From: Roseobacter cerasinus
GTDB lineage: Bacteria > Pseudomonadota > Alphaproteobacteria > Rhodobacterales > Rhodobacteraceae
Assembly: GCF_009811755.1 (NCBI RefSeq)
Contig: NZ_BLIV01000007.1
Coordinates: 62,001 to 126,000 of the forward strand
Direction of reading: 5' to 3'
DNA length: 64,000 nt
Numbering within the stretch: the first letter of the stretch is position 1; every line of letters begins with the position of its first letter. Shown piece by piece: positions 28,600 to 37,962 of the stretch. Made by a program: the position numbers and the translations under genes. Under the pieces are notes generated by a model. The model did no database searches, was not told the DNA's origin, and saw nothing but the letters and a program-made list of their open reading frames with translations.

Positions 28600-30645
28600 G
28601 TGAGACGCTTGAGCTCCATTTTGCTGGAGCAGCGCGGGTCACTCTTTGAGTGGGTGCCGGTGTGCATGGCCGTGGGCATCGGGCTTTACTTTCTGCTGCG
28701 GTTTGAGCCGTCGGTCTGGCAGTTGGGTTCTGTGGCGGCGGCTGCCATTGGCTTGCTCATTGCCGCCCGCTGGCTGAACGAGGCGTTTCGTCCGCTGCTG
28801 ATTGGTGTGGTCATCGTGGCCTCCGGCTTTCTACTGGCTGCGCACCGGGCGCATGATGTGGCCAGCCCCGTGCTGAGCTGGCGCTACTACGGACCGGTGG
28901 AGGGCCGCGTGGTGAACCTCGACCGCAGCAGTTCGGACGCGTTGCGGGTCACGCTGGATCAGGTGGTGCTGGAACGCGTGCCGCCGCACCGCACGCCTGA
29001 ACGGGTCCGCATTTCCCTGCACGGAGATCATGGTCTGGGCGTGGCACCCGCCCCGGGGCTGCGCGTAATGACAACCGCACATGTCTCACCGCCCGGCGGG
29101 CCGGTAGAACCCGGCGGGTTCGACTTCCAGCGCCACGCCTGGTTTGGCAAGCTGGGCGGGGTCGGGTATTCCCGCGTACCACTTCTGGCCATCGCCCCCG
29201 CCGAGGAAGACCGCTGGGAGCTGGCCATCTTCCGCATCCGCATGGCCGTCGGCGCCCGCATGCTTGAGATCCTGCCGGGTGACGTGGGCGGGTTTGCCGT
29301 GGCAGTCACCACCGGCGCGCGCTCCGCCATCAGCCAGGAGGCGCTGGACGATCTGCGCGCCAGCAACCTTGCGCATCTGCTGGCGATCTCCGGGCTGCAT
29401 ATGGGGCTGTTGACGGGCTTTGTCTTTGCGCTCTTGCGTGTGACCATCGCGCTGATCCCGCCGCTGGCGCTGCGGGTGCCGGGGCGGAAACTGGCAGCGG
29501 GCGGCGCGCTGGTGGTGGCCTGTGGTTACCTCGCGCTGTCGGGCGGGAATGTGGCGACCGAGCGCGCTTTCATCATGGTGGCCGTTGCGCTCACAGCAGT
29601 GATGCTGAACCGCCGCGCGATCTCGCTGCGGGCGGTGGCGATTGCGGCGGTGATCGTGCTGCTTTTGCGGCCAGAAGCCTTGCTGGGGCCGGGGTTCCAG
29701 ATGTCCTTTGCCGCCACAACGGCGCTGGTGGCTGTTTTTGGCTACATGCGGGATCGGCGCATCGGGATGGGCCCGAACTGGGCCAAGCCGGTGGTGGCCG
29801 TGCTGATTTCTTCGGGCGTTGCGGGGCTGGCGACGGCACCGATTGGGGCGGCGCATTTCAATGCGATCTCGCACTATGGGTTGCTGGCCAATCTGACGTC
29901 AGTGCCGATGATGGGCACCGTGGTGATCCCGGCGGCGGTGCTCGCGCTGATCCTCGCGCCCATCGGGCTCGACTGGATTGGCCTCTGGATCATGGGGGTG
30001 GGCCTGCGCTGGATCCTTGAGGTTGGCAGCTTTGTGGCCGGTCTGGATGGTGCGCGCTCCTTCGTGCATGGGCCGGGCGTTGCGGTGCTGCCCATGATTG
30101 CGCTGGGGTTTCTCTGGCTCTGCCTCTGGCAGGGGCGCAGCCGTATGGTCGGCGTGCTGCCCGTTCTGGCGGCCTTCTGGCTCTGGGTCACGGCGGAGCG
30201 GCCGGTCGGGCTGATTGCCGAGAATGGCGCGCTGGTGGGCGTCATGATGGCAGAGGGCCGGGCGCTCTCCAAACCCCGGGGCGCGGGGTTTGTCGCCCGC
30301 AATTGGCTGGAAAACGACGGGGATATGACCGACCAACCCACCGCCGCCGCGCGCTGGCCTGAGACGCGCAGCGCTGTTTTGCCGGGCGGCGTGGCACTCA
30401 CCCATCTGTCGGGCAAGAAGGCGGTTGCGTCCTTTGACGGGTGCACGGGCGATCAGATCATCGTGGCCAATCAGTCGCTGCCGGAGGGCCCGGCGGAGTG
30501 TCTGCTGCTCGACCCCGAGCGTCTGCGTGACATGGGCGCCGTGGCCATTCATACCCGCGCAGACCGCGTGCATCTGATCACGACCCGGGACCGGACGGGC
30601 GACCGCATGTGGACGCCCTGGTATCGGCAGAGCAAACGTCAGTAA
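28600..30645 (+). CDS. comEC: ComEC/Rec2-family DNA uptake channel
   Basis: A 681-aa polytopic inner-membrane protein. ComEC proteins carry transforming DNA across the membrane. An N-terminal OB-like region ([25 protein letters not shown]) and the competence domain with [19 protein letters not shown] and [16 protein letters not shown] are visible, with about ten membrane segments. The GTG at 28600 has a near-perfect AAGGAGGT 5 nt upstream and is chosen over an ATG at 28507. The C-terminal beta-lactamase-like domain of long ComEC proteins is reduced to about 130 residues without its metal ligands. Its end overlaps lexA convergently by 7 nt. Confidence 0.9.
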   Translation: MRRLSSILLEQRGSLFEWVPVCMAVGIGLYFLLRFEPSVWQLGSVAAAAIGLLIAARWLNEAFRPLLIGVVIVASGFLLAAHRAHDVASPVLSWRYYGPVEGRVVNLDRSSSDALRVTLDQVVLERVPPHRTPERVRISLHGDHGLGVAPAPGLRVMTTAHVSPPGGPVEPGGFDFQRHAWFGKLGGVGYSRVPLLAIAPAEEDRWELAIFRIRMAVGARMLEILPGDVGGFAVAVTTGARSAISQEALDDLRASNLAHLLAISGLHMGLLTGFVFALLRVTIALIPPLALRVPGRKLAAGGALVVACGYLALSGGNVATERAFIMVAVALTAVMLNRRAISLRAVAIAAVIVLLLRPEALLGPGFQMSFAATTALVAVFGYMRDRRIGMGPNWAKPVVAVLISSGVAGLATAPIGAAHFNAISHYGLLANLTSVPMMGTVVIPAAVLALILAPIGLDWIGLWIMGVGLRWILEVGSFVAGLDGARSFVHGPGVAVLPMIALGFLWLCLWQGRSRMVGVLPVLAAFWLWVTAERPVGLIAENGALVGVMMAEGRALSKPRGAGFVARNWLENDGDMTDQPTAAARWPETRSAVLPGGVALTHLSGKKAVASFDGCTGDQIIVANQSLPEGPAECLLLDPERLRDMGAVAIHTRADRVHLITTRDRTGDRMWTPWYRQSKRQ

Positions 30646-31340
30646 GTGCGAATGAGGCCCACCAACTTGCCCTGCACCTTCACCTGATCCTCGTTGAAGA
30701 TCCGGGTCTCGTAGGCCGGGTTCGCGGCTTCCAGAGCGATGGCGCTGCCCTTGCGGATATAGCGTTTCAGCGTCGCCTCATGGTCTTCCACCAGGGCCAC
30801 GACAATATCGCCGTTGTCCGCCACACTGGTCTCGCGGATCACCACAACGTCACCGTCGTTGATGCCCGCATCGACCATGGAATCGCCTTTGACCTCAAGC
30901 GCATAGTGCTCGCCCGTGCCAGAGAGCATCTGCCCCGGCACCGCAACGCTGTGAGATTTCTGGCTGATCGCCTCAATCGGCACACCTGCGGCAATCCGGC
31001 CCATCACAGGCAGTTCGGTGGCAAAAGCGGTGCTGACCGGCTGCGCGTTGGCGGGCATCGGTGCGTCGGGCTTATCGCCCTCGATCACGCGCGGAGAGAA
31101 GCCCGCCGTTGGCTCACCACCCAGGCTGGCGGGCAGCTTCACAATTTCGATCGCGCGGGCGCGGTGGGCGAGGCGGCGGATAAACCCACGCTCCTCTAGC
31201 GCCGTGATCAGCCGGTGGATGCCGGACTTGGAGCGCAGATCCAGCGCTTCCTTCATTTCGTCAAAACTGGGCGGAACACCGTCCCGCTGCATCCGCTTGT
31301 GTATAAATTCAAGCAAGTCCAACTGCTTCTTCGTGAGCAT
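30639..31340 (-). CDS. lexA: SOS repressor LexA
   Basis: LexA (233 aa) represses the SOS regulon and cleaves itself when RecA filaments form. The N-terminal winged helix has [29 protein letters not shown]. The cleavage bond lies in IAAGVP near residue 116. The catalytic Ser is in [10 protein letters not shown] and the Lys in EATLKRY, so autocleavage should work. GGAGG precedes the ATG at 31340; a GTG one codon earlier is less well spaced. An SOS box lies 33 nt upstream, indicating autoregulation. It is the last gene of the trpG-trpD-ung-trpC-moaC-moeA series. Confidence 0.97.
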   Translation of the reverse strand: MLTKKQLDLLEFIHKRMQRDGVPPSFDEMKEALDLRSKSGIHRLITALEERGFIRRLAHRARAIEIVKLPASLGGEPTAGFSPRVIEGDKPDAPMPANAQPVSTAFATELPVMGRIAAGVPIEAISQKSHSVAVPGQMLSGTGEHYALEVKGDSMVDAGINDGDVVVIRETSVADNGDIVVALVEDHEATLKRYIRKGSAIALEAANPAYETRIFNEDQVKVQGKLVGLIRTY

Positions 31341-31372
31341 CACGTGGTCCTCCGAGGCCTGTTATGACCTTT

Positions 31373-31387
31373 GTTCTAGTGATGTTC
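31373..31387. promoter_or_regulatory. Alphaproteobacterial SOS box
   Basis: GTTC-7 nt-GTTC on the plus strand (GAAC-7 nt-GAAC on the minus strand) lies between moeA and lexA. This direct-repeat form is the established LexA site of alphaproteobacteria. Confidence 0.85.
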
Positions 31388-31406
31388 CCGTTTTGTGTCA
31401 ACGGTT

Positions 31407-32579
31407 TCAGAGCGGAAGGTAGCTGACCTCTTCGCCCATTGCGCGGGCGCCATCATGGGGCGGGCGGACCAAAAGCGAGTTGGCCTGCGACAGGATGCTG
31501 AGCAAGGAACTATCCTGACGGTCGAAGGCAGTCAGACCGTCTTCGCTGAGCACCGCGCGCATATAGTGCTCCCGTGGCCCATTGGGCGGCAAGGGTGCTG
31601 CCAGCGTCGCCTGCTTGGGCTGTGCGGGCGCAGCCCGCTGGCCCAGCAGCGCGCGCACGACCGGGACGACGAAGATTGTGCCGCAGACCATGGCCGAGAC
31701 CGGGTTGCCCGGCAGGCCGATCATCGCGGCCTGTCCCAGCCGACCCGCCATGAGGGGTTTTCCGGGGCGCATCGCAACCTTGTAGAAGGATTGCTCCATC
31801 CCCAGCTCCGCCGCCACGGGCGCAACCAGATCGTGATCGCCGACTGAGGCACCACCGATAGTGACGACCAGATCGGCGTCCTGCGCCAACCCAAACGCGG
31901 TTTTCAGGGAGGCAGTCGTGTCGCGCGCAATGGGGATCATCCGGACTTCGGCGCCCTCGGCCTCCAGCAGGGCGGCAAGACCAAAGCTGTTGGAGGCGAT
32001 GATCTGATCCGGCCCCGGTGTCTCTCCCGGCATGACCAACTCGTCACCTGTCGCCATGATCGCCACGACGGGGCGGCGCGTCACCGGCACCTCGGCGATG
32101 TTCATCGAGGCCAGCAGGGCAATGTCGGTCGGGCCGAGCCTGCGCGGCGCCCCCATCACATCGCCCGCCTTGAAGTCGCCACCCGCGGGGCGGATGTTGT
32201 CCTTGCCATCCATATCGCGGTTCAAGGTGATCAGATCGCCGCGCCGGGTCACATCCTCCTGGATAACGACGAAATCGAGTTCGTCGGGTACCGGCGCGCC
32301 GGTGAAGATGCGTACGCATTGGCCGGGACCGGCGTGACCGGTGAAGGCATGGCCCGCGGCCGCTTCGCCCACAACCTTGAACATGGCGTCCGGCTCGACC
32401 TCGTCGCGGCGTAGGGCGTAGCCGTCCATAGAGGAGGCGTCAAAGGGCGGCTGCGTTCGCGCTGCGGCCACATCGCGGGCCAGCAAGCGGCCTGCGGCGG
32501 CGCGCAACGGCACGGTTTCGGTCTCCAGTGGGCTGACAAGCGCAAAGAGTTGCTCCAGCGCCTCGGCGACCGAGATCAT
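31407..32579 (-). CDS. moeA: Molybdopterin molybdenumtransferase
   Basis: MoeA (390 aa) inserts molybdate into adenylated molybdopterin, the last step of molybdenum cofactor synthesis. [12 protein letters not shown] is at about residues 45-56, the MoCF-biosynthesis domain has [16 protein letters not shown] and [13 protein letters not shown] near residue 240, and the C-terminal domain ends the protein. The start overlaps the moaC stop by 4 nt (ATGA). A 66-nt gap with the SOS box separates it from lexA. Confidence 0.95.
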   Translation of the reverse strand: MISVAEALEQLFALVSPLETETVPLRAAAGRLLARDVAAARTQPPFDASSMDGYALRRDEVEPDAMFKVVGEAAAGHAFTGHAGPGQCVRIFTGAPVPDELDFVVIQEDVTRRGDLITLNRDMDGKDNIRPAGGDFKAGDVMGAPRRLGPTDIALLASMNIAEVPVTRRPVVAIMATGDELVMPGETPGPDQIIASNSFGLAALLEAEGAEVRMIPIARDTTASLKTAFGLAQDADLVVTIGGASVGDHDLVAPVAAELGMEQSFYKVAMRPGKPLMAGRLGQAAMIGLPGNPVSAMVCGTIFVVPVVRALLGQRAAPAQPKQATLAAPLPPNGPREHYMRAVLSEDGLTAFDRQDSSLLSILSQANSLLVRPPHDGARAMGEEVSYLPL

Positions 32580-33055
32580 GGCGCCTCAAACCTGCCGGAT
32601 TTGCCACCGTCTTTCAGGACAACGCGCAAATCGCTGATCTGCATGGATTTATCGACGGCCTTGGTCATGTCGTAGACGGTCAGTGCCGTGACGGAGGCGG
32701 CGGTCAGCGCCTCCATCTCGACGCCAGTCTGTCCGGTGGTCTTCACGGTCGCCTCGATTTGATAGCCCGGCAGGCTCTCGTCCGCCTCGAACTCGACCGA
32801 GACCTTGGTGATCGGCAGCGGGTGGCACAGCGGGATCAGATCGGAGGTGCGTTTCGCCGCCATGATCCCGGCAATACGCGCAACGCCCAGAACATCGCCT
32901 TTCTTGGCGCTGCCCTGCGCGATGGTCTCAAAGGTCTTAGGCTGCATCTTGATCTGGCAACGCGCCGTGGCGATCCGGTCAGTGACCGCCTTGGCGCCCA
33001 CGTCAACCATATGCGCATCGCCCTTGGCGTCAAAATGCGAGAGGCCGCCCGACAC
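32576..33055 (-). CDS. moaC: Cyclic pyranopterin monophosphate synthase
   Basis: MoaC (159 aa) completes the first step of molybdenum cofactor synthesis. Conserved segments are [11 protein letters not shown] at about residues 73-83, [11 protein letters not shown] near 108, and [12 protein letters not shown] near 126 with its catalytic Asp and Lys. It starts with GTG directly after the trpC stop, using a G-rich site inside trpC, so translation is probably coupled. The family N-terminus ([15 protein letters not shown]) supports the GTG. Confidence 0.95.
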   Translation of the reverse strand: MSGGLSHFDAKGDAHMVDVGAKAVTDRIATARCQIKMQPKTFETIAQGSAKKGDVLGVARIAGIMAAKRTSDLIPLCHPLPITKVSVEFEADESLPGYQIEATVKTTGQTGVEMEALTAASVTALTVYDMTKAVDKSMQISDLRVVLKDGGKSGRFEAP

Positions 33056-33868
33056 CTACATGCCCCCCGGCATCATGGGATTGGCGAGCAACTTGCGCGT
33101 GGCGCCTTCCACATCCTCCTGCCGCATCAGGCTTTCGCCAATGAGGAAAATGCGCGCCCCATAACGGGCCATGTCGGCGAGATCCTCCGGTGTGCTCAAG
33201 CCCGATTCCGCGACGATCAGCCGGTCCTCGGGTACATCGCGAGAAAGTTCCCGTGTGGTATCGAGCGTGGTCTCGAAGGTTTTCAGATTGCGGTTGTTGA
33301 TGCCCACAAGGCGGCTCTTGAGCTGGCTGGCGCGGGCGAGTTCGTCAGCGTCATGCACTTCGAGCAGCGCATCCATGCCCCATGCCATCGCGGCCTCTTC
33401 GAGGTCCTGCGCCTGATCGTCGCTGACCGAGGCCATGATGATCAGGATGCAATCGGCGCCCATCGCGCGGGCCTCGGCCACCTGATAGGTGTCATACATG
33501 AAGTCCTTGCGCAGCACCGGCAGATCGCAAGCGTTGCGCGCCGCGCGCAGGTAGGATTTGTCGCCCTGAAAGCTCGGTGTGTCCGTCAGCACCGACAGGC
33601 AGGTGGCCCCGCCCTCTTCATAGGCTTCGGCGAGGGCGGCGGGTTCAAAATCCGCCCGGATCAACCCTTTGGAGGGGCTGGCCTTCTTGATCTCGGCGAT
33701 CAGCCCATAGCCCTGGATCGTCGCCTGATGCAGCGCGTCTGCAAAGGGGCGCACGGGCGGCGCATCGCGCGCTTCGGCCTCGACATCCGCCAGCGGTTTG
33801 GCCGCCTTGTCGGCGGCCACCTCCTCCAGCTTATAGGCCTTGATCTTGTCGAGAATGGTATCGGTCAT
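33056..33868 (-). CDS. trpC: Indole-3-glycerol phosphate synthase
   Basis: TrpC (270 aa) closes the indole ring in tryptophan synthesis. The TIM-barrel motifs are [14 protein letters not shown] (residues about 60-73), [36 protein letters not shown] and VAESGL. It is monofunctional, without the TrpF fusion found in enterics. The ATG overlaps the ung stop by 4 nt, and moaC begins right after its stop. Confidence 0.96.
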   Translation of the reverse strand: MTDTILDKIKAYKLEEVAADKAAKPLADVEAEARDAPPVRPFADALHQATIQGYGLIAEIKKASPSKGLIRADFEPAALAEAYEEGGATCLSVLTDTPSFQGDKSYLRAARNACDLPVLRKDFMYDTYQVAEARAMGADCILIIMASVSDDQAQDLEEAAMAWGMDALLEVHDADELARASQLKSRLVGINNRNLKTFETTLDTTRELSRDVPEDRLIVAESGLSTPEDLADMARYGARIFLIGESLMRQEDVEGATRKLLANPMMPGGM

Positions 33869-34521
33869 GTCGTCTCCACCGGCTCAGCCCAGTTTATGGC
33901 GCGGTGACCTCGGGCCTGCAACCACGCATTGCTGCGGCTGAAGGGGCGCGAGCCGAAAAACCCGCGTCGTGCGGATAAGGGCGAGGGGTGCGCGGTTTCG
34001 ATCTTGAGATTGGCAGCAGGGTCGATCCCGGCGGCAGCTTTCTGGGCATGCGCGCCCCAGAGCAGGTAGGCGCGGGGGGCTTTGCTGAGGTGGGCGAGCA
34101 CCTGGGTGGTCAGCGTCTGCCAGCCGATCTTGTCGTGTCCCTTGGCCTCCCCAGCAGGCACGGTCAACACGGTGTTCAGCAACAGCACCCCCTGATCGGC
34201 CCAGAAGCTCAGGTCGGCAGTGGCCGGAGCCGCGCCGATGTCGGCCCGCACCTCTTTGAAGATATTGCCAAGTGACCGGGGCAGAGGCTGGACGGAGGCG
34301 TCGGCGGAAAAGGCCAGCCCATGGGCGTGGCCGGGCGTGGGGTAGGGGTCCTGGCCCAGGATCACCACGCGTGCTGCGTAGGGCTGGACCTGTTCCAGCG
34401 CGCGGAAGATCTGCGGCGCGGGCGGCAGGATCTCGCGCGGGTCCGCGGCCAGCCGGGTTTGCAGCGCGGGCCAGTCTGCCTCAAAGAACGGCAACTGCGC
34501 CCAGGCGCCAAGCGCGGTCAC
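33865..34521 (-). CDS. ung: Uracil-DNA glycosylase
   Basis: Ung (218 aa) removes uracil from DNA and starts base-excision repair. The water-activating motif [17 protein letters not shown] lies at residues 56-72, and the minor-groove loop [18 protein letters not shown] near residue 178 carries the catalytic His. It is the family 1 enzyme by these motifs. It starts with GTG overlapping the trpD stop (GTGA) and ends overlapping the trpC start (ATGA), so it is fully embedded in the tryptophan operon, an unusual site for a repair gene. Confidence 0.95.
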   Translation of the reverse strand: MTALGAWAQLPFFEADWPALQTRLAADPREILPPAPQIFRALEQVQPYAARVVILGQDPYPTPGHAHGLAFSADASVQPLPRSLGNIFKEVRADIGAAPATADLSFWADQGVLLLNTVLTVPAGEAKGHDKIGWQTLTTQVLAHLSKAPRAYLLWGAHAQKAAAGIDPAANLKIETAHPSPLSARRGFFGSRPFSRSNAWLQARGHRAINWAEPVETT

Positions 34522-35537
34522 GCCGCTTGGGTGATCTTGGCGACGGCCTCGATCTTGGCGCGGGCCGCGCCGCTGTCGATGGCCTCCGCCGCCTTGGCGA
34601 CACCTTCTTTGAGGTCGCTCACCGCATCCGCCACGACCAGTGCCGCCGCCGCGTTCAGCAGCACCGCATCACGGTAGGCAGAGGGCGCGCCATCGAGCAG
34701 GGCTTTGAAATCGCGCGCGTTTTCTTCGGGTGTCCCGCCGATGATGGACTCGAAGGGGTGTACCGGCAGCCCTGCGTCCTCGGGGTGGACCTCGATGTCA
34801 GCCACAAGGCCATCAGGGGCCAGAGTGCTGACCCACGACACGCCGGTGATGGTCAATTCATCCGTCCCGTCGGAGCCATGCACCAGCCAGGCTTTCTCGG
34901 ACCCCAGCGCGCCCAGCGTCTCGGCCATGGGTCGAATGAGATCGCGGGAGAAGGCGCCTGTGAGCTGGCGCTTCACGCCTGCGGGGTTGGTGAGCGGGCC
35001 GAGAATATTGAAGATCGTGCGCGTGCCCAGCTCGGCCCGCGTGGGCATCACATGGGCAATTGCCGGGTGGTGCATCGGCGCCATCATGAAGCCGATGCCC
35101 GCCTCCGCCAGCGCCCGTTCGACGATCTTCGGCCCGACCATGACATTCAGGCCCATCTGGGTCAGCGCATCCGCCGCCCCAGATTTCGAGCTGAGGTTTC
35201 GGTTGCCGTGCTTGGCCACAACCACGCCCGCGCCCGCGACCACAAAGGCGGACGCGGTGGAGATGTTCAGCGTGCCCTTGCCGTCGCCGCCCGTGCCGAC
35301 AATGTCCATAGCGCCTTGGGGCGCGCGCACTGCGTTGCACTTTGCACGCATGACGGCGGCGGCTGCGGCATATTCGTCCACCGTCTCGCCACGTGTGCGC
35401 AGGGCCATCAGCAGCCCGCCAATCTGGCTGGGCGTGGCTTCCCCCTCGAAGAGGATCGAAAATGCCTGTTCGGCCTGTGCCTTGCTCAACGGCCCTTCGG
35501 CAGCTGCGCCAATCAGCGGCTTTAGCGCGTCACTCAT
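34518..35537 (-). CDS. trpD: Anthranilate phosphoribosyltransferase
   Basis: TrpD (339 aa) transfers phosphoribose from PRPP to anthranilate. The PRPP-binding [14 protein letters not shown] is at about residues 81-94, [17 protein letters not shown] follows, and [31 protein letters not shown] is the family core. It is monofunctional, not fused to TrpG. It overlaps trpG upstream and ung downstream by 4 nt each. Confidence 0.97.
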   Translation of the reverse strand: MSDALKPLIGAAAEGPLSKAQAEQAFSILFEGEATPSQIGGLLMALRTRGETVDEYAAAAAVMRAKCNAVRAPQGAMDIVGTGGDGKGTLNISTASAFVVAGAGVVVAKHGNRNLSSKSGAADALTQMGLNVMVGPKIVERALAEAGIGFMMAPMHHPAIAHVMPTRAELGTRTIFNILGPLTNPAGVKRQLTGAFSRDLIRPMAETLGALGSEKAWLVHGSDGTDELTITGVSWVSTLAPDGLVADIEVHPEDAGLPVHPFESIIGGTPEENARDFKALLDGAPSAYRDAVLLNAAAALVVADAVSDLKEGVAKAAEAIDSGAARAKIEAVAKITQAA

Positions 35538-36115
35538 GCGGGCACCTTCATGACGTCGACGAAGTTTTGCAACAATGCGTGCCCATGCTCCGACCGGATG
35601 GATTCGGGGTGGAACTGGACGCCATGGATCGGCAACTCGCGGTGTTGCAGGCCCATGATCGTGCCATCCTCCAGCTCTGCCGTGATCTCCAGCTCGTCCG
35701 GCAGCGTGTCGCGATCCACCACCAGCGAGTGGTATCGAGTGGCGGCAAAGGGCGCGGGCAGACCGGCGAACACGCCTTTCTGATCATGCGACATCTGACC
35801 CAGCTTGCCGTGCACGATGTCCCTGGCCTGCACGACCTTGCCGCCAAAAGCCTGCCCAATCGTCTGGTGGCCGAGGCACACACCCATCAGCGGTGTGCCG
35901 GTTTCCGCCGCTGCAAGGGTCAGGCTGAGGCAAATTCCCGCCTGATCCGGCGTGCCGGGGCCGGGCGACAACAGGATGCCCGCAGGTCTCAGGGCCATGG
36001 CGTCCTGCACATTCAGCGCATCATTGCGGTGCACAACCACCTCAACGCCCAAACTGCCCACATAATGCAGCAGGTTGTAGGTGAAACTGTCGTAGTTATC
36101 GATCAGCAGCAGCAT
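35534..36115 (-). CDS. trpG: Anthranilate synthase component II (glutamine amidotransferase)
   Basis: TrpG (193 aa) supplies ammonia to TrpE. The class I amidotransferase triad is present: Cys in MGVCLGHQ at about residue 79, and His and Glu in [12 protein letters not shown] near residues 169-171. The ATG at 36115 gives the standard [15 protein letters not shown] start; longer in-frame starts add unrelated residues. No good ribosome-binding site is seen. Its partner trpE lies 5.2 kb away, beyond three unrelated genes. It is divergent from the deacetylase gene across 184 bp. Confidence 0.95.
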   Translation of the reverse strand: MLLLIDNYDSFTYNLLHYVGSLGVEVVVHRNDALNVQDAMALRPAGILLSPGPGTPDQAGICLSLTLAAAETGTPLMGVCLGHQTIGQAFGGKVVQARDIVHGKLGQMSHDQKGVFAGLPAPFAATRYHSLVVDRDTLPDELEITAELEDGTIMGLQHRELPIHGVQFHPESIRSEHGHALLQNFVDVMKVPA

Positions 36116-36299
36116 GTCCAAAACTTTGAATTCGGGGCTGGAGGCCGAGGGCTCCGGCGCGGTATACATCGCGCATACATGTTCAGGCTTGCAGGCGTGC
36201 GTCAAGGGGCGCTGACGAACCGCAACTCTGGCAGGGTGAAGCACCGACAAAGCGCGCTGCCTGCAGGGCGCGGCAAGACACGAAAGAGGTGAGCAGAGC

Positions 36300-37955
36300 G
36301 TGGCACGAGCATTTCTGAAAGGCGCCTCCTGGGGCGGCGGGCTGAGCCTCGGCGCTGTTGCAGTGTTGTCGGTTTTGTCCGAACCACCCCGTGCTCCGGA
36401 TGTGACCATCGCGGCGCCCTCCAAAGGGGCGGCCCCTCAGCCTGTGGTGGCCCAGACGACGCAGCCGAAGGAAGATCGGGTGCCCGTGACCGGCCAGCAG
36501 GCGCCCAAAGCGCCCGCGCCCAGCCCTGATACGCTGGCCGCTGTGGACAGCCGTGGGCTGCGTCCGGCCGCACAGCCAGTGACCGGCGCGCCCGGTGCGC
36601 TGGCGGAGCCAGGCCCAGCCGCCGAGGCCGCGTCGATTGTTGCGGGGGCCAAGGACAATCCGGTTGTGCCGAATGCCCGGGCAGAGGGGCTGACCACCCC
36701 AGATGCAGATACAAGTGCCACGGTCTCGACGGCGCCTGCGGCACCTCCGCAACCCGTGGCCCAGCCGGATGTGGCACCGGCAGAGCAACCGTCGCGGCCC
36801 CGCGCGTCTGGACTGTCGGGGGGCGTTGCGGCGCTTGCACCTGATGTGCACGGTCCCGATATGTCAGATGATGCGATTTCCCGCGACCCGACCCAGCCCC
36901 CGGCGCCGACGGTGCCAACCGAAATACAAGCGTTTGGGCAGGCCTCGGAGGAGGTGGCTGCTTTGCCGCAAGAGGACGCTGTGCCTCCGCTGCCAGCCGA
37001 GCCGGTTACTGACCTGTCGCGAAGCAACGCGCAGAGCGCCGTGCCGGAGGCCAGGGCACCCGTACCCTCGAAGGAGAGCTTGCCGCAGGAGACTGTGGCC
37101 GCGCCCGATCTCGCGTCTGAGGATGTTCTGGCGGGGGTCCGCATTCCGGCGGGCGGCGCCGGAGACATTGCGCCGGATGTGCAGATCAACCGCCTGCCCA
37201 GCCTGCGGGAGGCCCCGGTTGCGCGTCTGACGCCCGGTGAGGCGGCTGCGCCGCAGACGCGCCCATCGGATCGCCCGGTGGACCGCTTTGCCGTGACCTT
37301 TGACAACCCCGATGGCAAGCCGGCGATGGCGATTGTGCTGATGGATGACGGGGTTGATCTGTCGAAGGGTAAGGTTGGTCTGCCCGCTTTGCGCAGCTTT
37401 CCCTACCCGATCAGCTTTGCGGTGGACAGCACGCTACCGGATGCCGCGGCGCGCATGGCGGCGTATCGGGCGGAGGGGTTCGAGGTGCTGGCTATGGTCG
37501 ATCTGCCGCAGGCCGCGCAGCCGCAGGATGCGGAGACATCGCTGTCGGTTGCCTTGCGTGCTTTGCCCGAAGCGGTTGGCGTGCTGGAAGGCGTCGGGGA
37601 GGGCGTGCAAGGCTCTCGTCAGGCCGCGCTGCAGGTGGCGGAGATCCTGGCGGAGAAAGGGCACGGCTTTGTCACGCAAAACCGCGGCCTGAACACCGTG
37701 CAGAAGATCGCCGCCCGGTCCGGCGTGCCCTCTGCCGTGGTCTTTCGCGAGTTTGACGTGGAAGGCCGATCCCCCGCAGCGATGCGGCGATTTCTGGATC
37801 AGGCGGCGTTTCGGGCCACCCAACACGGCGATGTCGTGATGCTGGGACGTCTGCGGGAGGACACGATTGCGGCGCTCTTGGTCTGGGGGCTGCAGGATCG
37901 CGCGACGCGTGTGGCACTTGCGCCCATCTCGGCGGTGCTGACCACACAGCCGTGA
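36300..37955 (+). CDS. Divergent polysaccharide deacetylase family protein
   Basis: A 551-aa envelope protein. An N-terminal hydrophobic segment (residues about 8-27) is a signal anchor. A long Pro/Ala-rich, low-complexity linker spans about residues 30-310. The C-terminal domain from about residue 320 matches the divergent polysaccharide deacetylase family (DUF610, PF04748): KPAMAIVLMDDGVD, YPISFAVDSTLPDAAARMAAYRAEGFEVLAMVDLP, GFVTQNRGLNTVQ and DVVMLGR. It starts with GTG preceded by GAGGTGA about 7 nt away. The family is thought to act on envelope polysaccharide; no activity has been proven from these motifs. Confidence 0.85.
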   Translation: MARAFLKGASWGGGLSLGAVAVLSVLSEPPRAPDVTIAAPSKGAAPQPVVAQTTQPKEDRVPVTGQQAPKAPAPSPDTLAAVDSRGLRPAAQPVTGAPGALAEPGPAAEAASIVAGAKDNPVVPNARAEGLTTPDADTSATVSTAPAAPPQPVAQPDVAPAEQPSRPRASGLSGGVAALAPDVHGPDMSDDAISRDPTQPPAPTVPTEIQAFGQASEEVAALPQEDAVPPLPAEPVTDLSRSNAQSAVPEARAPVPSKESLPQETVAAPDLASEDVLAGVRIPAGGAGDIAPDVQINRLPSLREAPVARLTPGEAAAPQTRPSDRPVDRFAVTFDNPDGKPAMAIVLMDDGVDLSKGKVGLPALRSFPYPISFAVDSTLPDAAARMAAYRAEGFEVLAMVDLPQAAQPQDAETSLSVALRALPEAVGVLEGVGEGVQGSRQAALQVAEILAEKGHGFVTQNRGLNTVQKIAARSGVPSAVVFREFDVEGRSPAAMRRFLDQAAFRATQHGDVVMLGRLREDTIAALLVWGLQDRATRVALAPISAVLTTQP

Positions 37956-37962
37956 CCGCGCG

